This document shows, piece after piece, positions 58,415-64,000 of a stretch of 64,000 nucleotides of DNA. This DNA comes from Cyclobacteriaceae bacterium. Its GTDB lineage: Bacteria; Bacteroidota; Bacteroidia; Cytophagales; Cyclobacteriaceae. Location of the stretch: the NCBI GenBank assembly GCA_027533395.1, contig JAPZUF010000014.1, forward strand, positions 52,035 to 116,034, in the 5' to 3' direction. The notes under the pieces were generated by a model. That model was not told where the DNA came from. It saw only the letters and a program-made list of their open reading frames with translations, and did no database searches. A program made the translations under genes and the position numbers. The stretch's first letter is position 1. Every line of letters starts with the position of its first letter.

Positions 58415-58693
58415 ATGGATATACTACAAGATGATAATGGTTTAAAGGGTAGGTTTTACATTAAGGTGGATGATAAGGAGGAAGCTGAAATGACTTACAC
58501 CTGGGCTGGAACAGATAGGATCATCATCGATCATACTGCTGTTAATGATGCCTTAAGAGGAAAGAATGCCGGTAAGCAAATGGTTCTACAAGCTGTTGCT
58601 TTTGCGCGTGAAAAGCATATTAAGATCATTCCGCTTTGTCCTTTTGCGAATAGTGTCTTTAATAAGATGCCTGAATTGAGTGATGTTCTTTAA
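58415..58693 (+). CDS. Small GNAT-like acetyltransferase (YjdJ type)
   Basis: The ATG at 58415 gives 92 residues (MDILQDDNGLKGRFYIKVDD). The short GNAT form is recognisable by DHTAVNDALRGKNAGKQMVLQAVAFAREKHIKIIPLCPFA, where RGKNAGK is the CoA loop. These single-domain proteins of about 90-100 residues are widespread; substrates are unknown. It lies 122 bp after the membrane cluster and is followed by a hairpin, so it is probably transcribed separately. Confidence 0.8.
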   Translation: MDILQDDNGLKGRFYIKVDDKEEAEMTYTWAGTDRIIIDHTAVNDALRGKNAGKQMVLQAVAFAREKHIKIIPLCPFANSVFNKMPELSDVL

Positions 58694-58763
58694 CTTGAAA
58701 TTAATTTCTTCTGTGATTTTTAAACCATCCTCTTCCTACTTCTCTTAATCTGTCTTCAATATA

Positions 58764-58798
58764 AAAATGGTTGCTAGCTTTTCGCCAACAACCATTTT
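58764..58798 (-). terminator. Terminator between convergent GNAT and M14 peptidase genes
   Basis: Arms AAAATGGTTG (58764-58773) and CAACCATTTT (58789-58798) form a 10-bp perfect stem. Read on the minus strand it is followed by a T-rich run, so it suits the peptidase gene best; it may work in both directions. Confidence 0.75.
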
Positions 58799-58861
58799 AA
58801 AGTTCTATTGCTCTTACTCTTATTAGTTTATAAATCTAATTTACTCGTTTACTATCTTTTG

Positions 58862-61417
58862 TTAGTCTTCTGTTTCTTTTTCTTCTCCTTCATAGGCTGG
58901 CACAGGTGTTATGCTTCCAAAGAACAAGGCGTTTAAAAACAACTTGTTGGTGCCATACCAGTAGGCTCTGAAGTTAGGATTATCAGTGAAGAGGATTACT
59001 CGCCCCGCTCCTGCGCTGCTGGTAACAATGGCTGCTGAGTTAGCAATTTTATTCGTTTGCGATTTGTGTAGGTATCCTCCAATCAGTGGTTTGGCTGTGT
59101 ACTGGGCAACGGTAGTGTATGGGTTTTTGCTCGGTTGTAAATAGGTGCGCCCGTTGCGGTAGATAGAAACTTTTCTGTTGTTGAATCCAAATCCTATCGG
59201 ATGTGTAATATCGAGGTCTACTTGAAAGATGGAACCTCCTAATTGCCTTGCTCCTTCTATGTCTGTTGCATCACCAAAGTTAAAGCGTCTGGTTGTTTTA
59301 GTTGTGTCTTGGTTAATCAGTTTTTCTTTTATTATGTTTTGTTTGATGGCCCATTCTGTAGCGGTTTTAAAAGTAATAAGTGTGCCTCCGTTTTGTACCC
59401 AGTTTTTTATCTTATCGGTGCTGGCTTTATCGAGGCTGTAATTGCCACTAACAAGCACCATTACATTGTACTTGTTCAGGTCTACCCTGCTGAGGTTAAT
59501 CATATCTATTTTGGTAATGGGCATTTGCAAGCGCTGATCGAGCAAGTGCCACACTTCACCTGCTTCGTAGCCGTTAACACCTTGCCCTACTAACATTGCA
59601 GCTTTGGTTGGTTTGGTGGTTTGAAAGTTATTTGAGCCTAAATCTATACCTGCTACGTTATAGCCTGTGTTTACTGCATGGATATCTATCGCGCATTGTT
59701 TGCTTACTTCTTGTATGGCTTCCCAGGTTTTGTCGGAACTAAGTGTTTGGTTCTGTACGGAAACTAATAAGCTGCCATATCCAAAGTTTTTATTGACACC
59801 GTTGATGGCAACGGTGAATGGTTTAAATGCAGTTTTTACCATCAAACCTTTTTGTTGTAAATGCCACAGTGCTTTGTGTGCATTGTAATCGCTTAGTTCG
59901 ATGATGTAGGCGTATTCGCTGCGTTGTTGCGTTGTGGGTGTGTAGTTGAGGGTTGCGTTAATCTTTGTGCCTTTGGTAAATGCTCCGCGTATTTCTTCGT
60001 GGGGCAGGTTAAAGCCATGAATGACAGACCATGTGGATGCATCGTAGAAGATGCTATCGGCATAGGTGATTTGTTTTTCGAATAGTGAGCGCACCATCAA
60101 ATAGTTGGGCTGCTCTGTGGGGATCAGGTAAGCTTTGCCTTTCTCAAACTTAGTGTTGCCAACGTTCAGGTTGTCTGTTATTTCATATACTTCTACCTGG
60201 TGCAGTAAGGCAAGGTTAACAAATGCTTGAGTGCGTGTGATGTCTTTGGCATCGCCAAATACATAGGCTTTTACCGGATTGGCTTTGGCTTGTGTGGCCA
60301 TGCTTTTATAAAAATCTCTTCTGAGTTTATACAACATGTCGCGCTCTGCACTTGATGCGCGCACTGTTGCCAGTGATGCCACCAATTGATTGCGAATGGT
60401 AAAGCCAAAAGTGAGGGGAATGGTTGTTGTTTCTTGTGCATGCCCGCGTGAGCTGGCTTGTTCGAATAAAAAGCCTGCACCTCCGTAGAAGTTTACGTAG
60501 CTGGAGCCATAGCCGGGATAGAGTTTATCGAATGCTTCTTTGGTGAAGTACATAGAGCCGATACTGTTCATGGCGCTAGCGAAGTACTTACCGTAGGTTG
60601 GATACACAACGTCATATAAGTAGGCCGGTACGATGGGGTTATTGCTGCTGTTCTTGCCCGGGTCGAAGTAGAAGGTGGAGTTGGTGCCCATCTCGTGGTG
60701 GTCTGTCATCACGTAGGGTCTCCATTTGTGAAAGAAAGCTAATCTGTTTTTGCTTTCGGGGTGGATACCTAGAAACCAATCGCGGTTTAAGTCGAACCAG
60801 TAGTGGTTAGTGCGGCCCCCGGGCCACACTTCGTTGTGTTCGCGGTCGTTGTTATCGGTTACTACGGGAGATGCTTTGTGCATGTTGGCCCAATGGGTGT
60901 GTCTGTCGCGGCCATCGGGGTTGTAGACAGGGTCGAGTAGAATAACCATGTTGCTTAACCATTTTTTGGTTTCATCATCTTCGTTTGCTACTAAGTAGTA
61001 TGCAGTTAACAAGGCTGCTTCTGTGCCTGAGGGTTCGTTGCCATGCACGTTGAAGCCTAGTTGTATCACTAAGGGTGTGGTATTGTCGCCATCGGCTGTG
61101 GCACGGGCTAAATGTTTCTGTCGGATTTCTTCGAGTCTTGTGTGGTTTTCGGGCGAGGTGATTTTGGCTGTTATCTGCACGCGATTTTCGTAAGTGTAGC
61201 CTATCTCTTCTACGCTTATTCTGTCGGACAGGCGATCTAGTTCTTTGAAGTATTCGATTACTTTATCGTGGCGTGTGTGGTGGGAGCCAATGGGATAGCC
61301 CAGGAATTGCTCGGGACTAGGAATGTTGGGGTTAAGTTGTTTTGCGCCCGGGTAATAATAGTTGGCTTGGGCGAAGCAAAGCTGTGTGGTGATGAGTAGT
61401 AGCAGTAGCGCGCGCAT
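58862..61417 (-). CDS. Secreted M14-family zinc carboxypeptidase
   Basis: The 851-residue protein has a signal peptide (MRALLLLLITTQLCFAQ). The M14 domain (about 40-400) contains the zinc ligands in NVHGNEPSGTEAA (His and Glu at about residues 124-127) and later LDPVYNPDGRDRH, WFDLNRDWF and VMTDHHEMG. The C-terminal half has a DUF/GATase-like fold (KYNVMVLVSGNYSLDKAS, GGTLITFKTATEWAI) as in other large Bacteroidota M14 peptidases. Probably cleaves C-terminal residues of peptides outside the cell or in the periplasm. Codon use is more G+C-rich than the sugar locus. The upstream region is filled with repeats. Confidence 0.9.
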   Translation of the reverse strand: MRALLLLLITTQLCFAQANYYYPGAKQLNPNIPSPEQFLGYPIGSHHTRHDKVIEYFKELDRLSDRISVEEIGYTYENRVQITAKITSPENHTRLEEIRQKHLARATADGDNTTPLVIQLGFNVHGNEPSGTEAALLTAYYLVANEDDETKKWLSNMVILLDPVYNPDGRDRHTHWANMHKASPVVTDNNDREHNEVWPGGRTNHYWFDLNRDWFLGIHPESKNRLAFFHKWRPYVMTDHHEMGTNSTFYFDPGKNSSNNPIVPAYLYDVVYPTYGKYFASAMNSIGSMYFTKEAFDKLYPGYGSSYVNFYGGAGFLFEQASSRGHAQETTTIPLTFGFTIRNQLVASLATVRASSAERDMLYKLRRDFYKSMATQAKANPVKAYVFGDAKDITRTQAFVNLALLHQVEVYEITDNLNVGNTKFEKGKAYLIPTEQPNYLMVRSLFEKQITYADSIFYDASTWSVIHGFNLPHEEIRGAFTKGTKINATLNYTPTTQQRSEYAYIIELSDYNAHKALWHLQQKGLMVKTAFKPFTVAINGVNKNFGYGSLLVSVQNQTLSSDKTWEAIQEVSKQCAIDIHAVNTGYNVAGIDLGSNNFQTTKPTKAAMLVGQGVNGYEAGEVWHLLDQRLQMPITKIDMINLSRVDLNKYNVMVLVSGNYSLDKASTDKIKNWVQNGGTLITFKTATEWAIKQNIIKEKLINQDTTKTTRRFNFGDATDIEGARQLGGSIFQVDLDITHPIGFGFNNRKVSIYRNGRTYLQPSKNPYTTVAQYTAKPLIGGYLHKSQTNKIANSAAIVTSSAGAGRVILFTDNPNFRAYWYGTNKLFLNALFFGSITPVPAYEGEEKETED

Positions 61418-61604
61418 ATCGTTTTAGTTAGGGTTAAGCTAAGATATGCATTGTTGATGTTTGTTGTGTTACCGTTTGTAAAAGAGCGTGTGGCTGTTCG
61501 ATGTTCGGTGCCGATTGCTGAGTGTAAGCGAAGCATCTCTTTGGTTATGAAACACACGTTGTTAGTTGTTTGTTGTTGGTTGTTCGTTGTTGGTTGACAC
61601 TCAA

Positions 61605-61772
61605 TGTCAGGTGTTATCACCTGACAGCAATTTGCTTATCATTTAATTTTTATTGAGCCACTCGGAACGCGTGTGCCAGCTTACGCCCTGTCAGGTGTTA
61701 TCACCTGACAGCAAATTGCTCATCATTAATTTTTGTTGAGCCACTCGGAACGCGTGTGACAGCTTGGTGTAA
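61605..61772 (+). repeat. 84-bp tandem repeat carrying a perfect palindrome
   Basis: Two units start at 61605 and 61689. Each begins with arms TGTCAGGTG and CACCTGACA around TTAT, followed by CAGCAA(T/A)TTGCT and GAGCCACTCGGAACGCGTGTG. Degenerate single copies of the palindrome are at 46048 and about 63776. The element is therefore dispersed as well as tandem. Confidence 0.85.
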
Positions 61773-61779
61773 ATATTTT

Positions 61780-62346
61780 CACTAGAAGTGCAAACATTTT
61801 CACTCGAGGTGCGAACATCTTCACTCGAGGTGCGAATATCTTCACTCGAGGTGCTAACATTTACACTCGAGGTGCGAACATTTTCACTCGAGGTGCTAAC
61901 ATTTACGCTCGAGGTACGAATATCTTCACTCGAGGTGCTAACATTTTCACTCGAGGTACGAACATTTTCACTCGAGGTGCGAACATTTTCACTCGAGGTG
62001 CGAATATCTTCACTCGAGGTGCTAACATTTTCACTCGAGGTGCGAACATTTTCACTCGAGGTGCGAACATTTTCACTCGAGGTGCGAACATTTTCACTCG
62101 AGGTGCAAACATTTTCACTCGAGGTACGAATATCTTCACTCGAGGTGCGAACATTTTCACTCGAGGTGCGAACATTTTCACTCGAGGTGCTAACATTTTC
62201 ACTCGAGGTGCTAACATTTTCACTCGAGGTGCTAACATTTTCACTCGAGGTGCTAACATTTACGCTCGAGGTACGAATATCTTCACTTAAGGTGCTAACA
62301 TTTTCACTCGAGGTGCAAAAAGTAACATTCAAGGTGCTCCAATTTA
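61780..62346 (+). repeat. Tandem array of 27 units of 21 bp
   Basis: 567 bp made of 27 contiguous units with no insertion or deletion. The unit core is CACTCGAGGTGCGAACAT followed by TTT; almost every unit has the CTCGAG site. Variants at a few positions (GCG/GCT/GCA/ACG, ACATTT/ATATCT) recur in blocks. Outer units are degenerate. Both strands are open because the period is a multiple of three; the minus-strand heptad would read SSENVRT. I see no convincing start, signal or flanking domain, so a non-coding minisatellite or iteron-like array is preferred. Confidence 0.9.
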
Positions 62347-62401
62347 AATTCCATGTATGGCTTCTCACTTTTGTAGTCTAGAAAATTATAGTGAGGTCTA
62401 T

Positions 62402-62448
62402 AAAACAAAAAGTAGGTCAGGCGATGTTTGTATCGTTCTGCCTACTTT
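62402..62448 (-). terminator. Terminator of the hypothetical gene on the minus strand
   Basis: On the minus strand CCTACTTT complement arms (62409-62416 and 62441-62448) plus an inner GCGAT/ATCGT pairing form a stem, followed by a T run (A run at 62402-62411 on the plus strand). It separates the gene at 62485-63216 from the 21-bp array. Confidence 0.7.
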
Positions 62449-62484
62449 ATTGTTTGTGTTGTTTATCTTAAAAGATGAGTTAGA

Positions 62485-63216
62485 TTAGAAAAACTTGAGT
62501 GACCGTACTTGCATGTCTTGTGGACTCTTATTGCCATACAAGGATTTGATATAAAGTTTTACTTCTTTCGCGATGGCTATCAAGCCTGTTGTTTCGTTGT
62601 TGAGTATTTGGTCTCTGGCTATGCGCGCGTTGCTTAGGGCTGTTGCTGCGTTGATAGCTGCTGTGTTCTTAGCTCGTAAATCGGTTAAGTATGTGTTAAG
62701 GCCTGCTATGGTAAGTTCGCTTTCGTTGGGTGCGTAACTGGGCTCGGCTGATACAGTGGTTACCAGTTGAGAGAAGAAATCGACTTGAGAGTCGAAGCTT
62801 TGTTGTGAGACGGAAATTGTTTTTTTCATTGTAGGGTTTTCTTCAGGAGTGGTGGCTTCGGTTGGTTGTATTTTTTTAGCGCGTCTGCCATGTATTTTGT
62901 TGTTGATTGTTTTGGCATCGGCTATTGTTTGTTCGGTGGCATCGGAAATAGAAAGTGCGTAAAAAACTTTTGTTGCCAATGGCTTGAGTTGCTTGAAGGC
63001 AATTTCGCGTGCGTTGGTGGCGTTATCGTGATTGGTTTTTGCAGTTTTAACTGCTTGTAAGGCTGCTTGTGCGCTTGCTCTTAGGGTGTTGAGGGCACCT
63101 AGCTTGAGGCTTTGTTTGCTGGGGTTGTAGGTGGCACCGTAGGAGGTGCAGAAGCTGATGAGGTCTTCGAAGTTGGCTACCTTCTTGGCTGTGCCTGTTT
63201 CTGTTGTACTCGGCAT
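62485..63216 (-). CDS. Hypothetical protein with internal two-fold repeat
   Basis: A 243-residue Ala/Thr-rich, mainly helical protein without signal peptide. Two halves look related: NFEDLISFCTSYGATYNPSKQ...LGALNTLRASAQAAL in the first and SFDSQVDFFSQLVTTVSAEPS...IAGLNTYLTDLRAKN in the second, each followed by long helices (NHDNATNAREIAFKQLKP and ALSNARIARDQILNN). A basic stretch HGRRAKKIQ joins them. I do not recognise the family. A clear terminator follows, which supports real expression. It lies between two kinds of 21-bp repeats. Confidence 0.65.
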   Translation of the reverse strand: MPSTTETGTAKKVANFEDLISFCTSYGATYNPSKQSLKLGALNTLRASAQAALQAVKTAKTNHDNATNAREIAFKQLKPLATKVFYALSISDATEQTIADAKTINNKIHGRRAKKIQPTEATTPEENPTMKKTISVSQQSFDSQVDFFSQLVTTVSAEPSYAPNESELTIAGLNTYLTDLRAKNTAAINAATALSNARIARDQILNNETTGLIAIAKEVKLYIKSLYGNKSPQDMQVRSLKFF

Positions 63217-63380
63217 GGTTTTAAATTTTTAATTGTTGAACATATAAGAATACTTGATGCAGTATCTTAAAGAAGGGAGCACTTTTTGAACGACACCGTA
63301 TACGAATAACGTTGTTTTGATGAATTTTTTCTTATGTGATGGATTATTTTTTTACATTTTTTTTATGAATGTTATGGTGG

Positions 63381-63457
63381 GTTCGTTGTTTGTTGTTGTG
63401 CGTTCGTTGTTGGTTGTTGGTTGTTCGTTGTTGGTTGTTGGTTGTTGGTTGTTCGTT
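63381..63457 (+). repeat. GTT/GTTGG-rich simple repeat
   Basis: Imperfect iterations of GTTCGTTGTTGGTTGTTGG. Short related stretches occur at about 46013-46035 and 61560-61597, next to the palindromic elements. The 784-bp region 63217-64000 has no gene. Confidence 0.75.
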
Positions 63458-63460
63458 AGA

Positions 63461-63540
63461 GACGTAAGATGTAAGTATTAAGACGTAAGATGTAAGTATT
63501 AAGATGTAAGATGTAAGTATTAAGACGTAAGATGTAAGAC
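63461..63540 (+). repeat. Second 21-bp tandem repeat (about 3.8 units)
   Basis: Units start at 63461, 63482, 63503 and 63524, each GA(C/T)GTAAGATGTAAG followed by TATTAA. The sequence is unrelated to the array at 61780, but the period is the same. Confidence 0.85.
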
Positions 63541-63657
63541 TTGTGCCCGTATGGTTTACGATACTCGATGTTTGTTGTTGGTAGTTCGAAGTTGATTTAC
63601 TTAATGAATGATTGGCTTTACCACAACAATTTGATTTTGCTCAGGCCGCATGGCCTC

Positions 63658-63737
63658 GCACAGTGCTTTTTTCGCTGTATGCAACCCGCACATACCCTGC
63701 AAGCCCGAAGGTTGCATAATGCTTAAAAGCACTGTGC
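63658..63737 (+). other. Nested long hairpin, possible structured RNA or miniature element
   Basis: Outer arms GCACAGTGCTTTT (63658-63670) and AAAAGCACTGTGC (63725-63737), 13 bp perfect. Inner arms TATGCAACC (63678-63686) and GGTTGCATA (63710-63718), 9 bp perfect, around a 23-nt loop. There is no T run after it, so it is not an ordinary terminator. Confidence 0.7.
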
Positions 63738-63866
63738 TGGTATACTATAGCAACCGCTAAATTTGGTTTACGCCCTATTAGGTGTTATCAAATGACAGCC
63801 ATTGGCTCATTATCTTATTTTGTATTGTTCAACTGGCTTAAGTTTCGCGCGTGGCCTTACTGGAGA

Positions 63867-63960
63867 TTCCGCGAACACTGACCACTATATTTCGTAAGAC
63901 TTTGATCACAAAATTTCGCGAGTAAAATCAATGGTTTTTGCATTAAACTGACCACTTGCC
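63867..63960 (+). mobile_element. Possible IS21-type terminal repeat region at right edge
   Basis: Spaced related segments: TTCCGCGAACACTGACCAC (63867), TTTCGTAAGACTTTGATCAC (63890) and TTTCGCGAG (63914), about 23-24 bp apart, plus ACTGACCACTTGCC (63947). Multiple short direct repeats of this kind mark the ends of IS21-family elements in Bacteroidota. No transposase gene lies inside the window, so the call is tentative. Confidence 0.3.
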
Positions 63961-64000
63961 ATCTTAGTAATAAAGTATTTATACTGATATAATAAATTTA

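Noticed and set aside
61258..61620. 120-residue minus-strand ORF upstream of the M14 peptidase
   Set aside because: Overlaps the peptidase start in another frame and is low-complexity repeat-derived sequence.
61780..62346. CRISPR array
   Set aside because: Units are contiguous 21-mers without unique spacers, and no cas genes are nearby.
61691..62368. 225-residue minus-strand ORF across the 21-bp array (SSENVRT heptads)
   Set aside because: It exists because the period is a multiple of three; start is GTG in unique DNA, the C-terminus runs into the palindromic repeat, and there is no signal or domain. Kept only as a possibility in the findings.
61788..62381. 197-residue plus-strand ORF across the same array (LEVRTFS heptads)
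   Set aside because: Same reason; the substitutions between units are less conservative in this frame than on the other strand.
63541..63726. 61-residue plus-strand ORF
   Set aside because: Lies partly in the nested hairpin; no start context or similarity.
63658..63737. Integron attC site
   Set aside because: The AAC/GTT core boxes are in the wrong position relative to the loop and no integrase or cassette is present.

Overview
The window looks like chromosomal DNA of a member of the Bacteroidota, probably a Cytophagales-type aerobe. The support is SusC/SusD pairs, many lipoproteins with a short lipobox, a SusR-like regulator, AT-rich DNA with few Shine-Dalgarno sites, a lycopene cyclase/Blh gene and an EF-G2-type elongation factor. 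The lineage is inferred from gene families; no rRNA or tRNA gene was seen.

Positions 1-29.4 kb form a beta-1,3-glucan (laminarin-type) utilisation locus. It starts with the edge of a glycogen synthase gene and a membrane-anchored LuxR-type regulator, both on the minus strand. Three plus-strand blocks follow. Block 1 (3.9-11.5 kb): SusC, SusD, a PKD surface glycan-binding lipoprotein and a GH16 lipoprotein, closed by a terminator. Block 2 (11.8-19.5 kb): a glycosidase apparently fused to an outer-membrane barrel, a binding lipoprotein, a second GH16 and a multi-module binding lipoprotein, closed by a perfect terminator. Block 3 (19.6-29.4 kb): a cytosolic GH149-type beta-1,3-glucan phosphorylase, a GH3 and a GH17 lipoprotein, a GPH/MFS sugar transporter fused to a GH17 domain, and a free cytosolic GH17. 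The inferred flow is surface cleavage by GH16, SusCD uptake, periplasmic trimming by GH17/GH3, import by the transporter-GH17 fusion, and cytosolic hydrolysis plus phosphorolysis to glucose-1-phosphate. A shared sequence motif lies upstream of blocks 1 and 2.

Positions 29.4-46 kb are mixed. They hold an orphan GAF histidine kinase, a formate channel-pflB-pflA fermentation operon, a lycopene cyclase-Blh fusion (retinal synthesis), an EF-G2-like factor with an altered GTPase centre, a small secreted NTF2-like protein, a GntR-CPBP protease pair with a perfect palindrome upstream, and a DinB-DnaE2-type translesion polymerase pair.

Positions 46-61.4 kb hold small accessory genes and a voltage-gated channel with a calcium-channel-like filter (TLDGWSD). 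Next comes a compact membrane polyamine-type cluster: SpeD-like, DUF4178, a small membrane protein, DUF350, a membrane spermidine-synthase-like protein, a Tat-exported flavin oxidase and a His-rich membrane protein. An M14 carboxypeptidase closes this part.

Positions 61.4-64 kb are repeat-rich. They contain an 84-bp tandem palindromic repeat, 27 uninterrupted 21-bp units (61780-62346), a terminator and a hypothetical gene with internal duplication, GTT-rich DNA, a second unrelated 21-bp repeat, a long nested hairpin, and spaced repeats that resemble an IS21-type element end at the right edge.

The best candidates for undescribed biology are the transporter-GH17 fusion, the glycosidase-barrel fusion, the polyamine-type cluster and the 21-bp repeat array.
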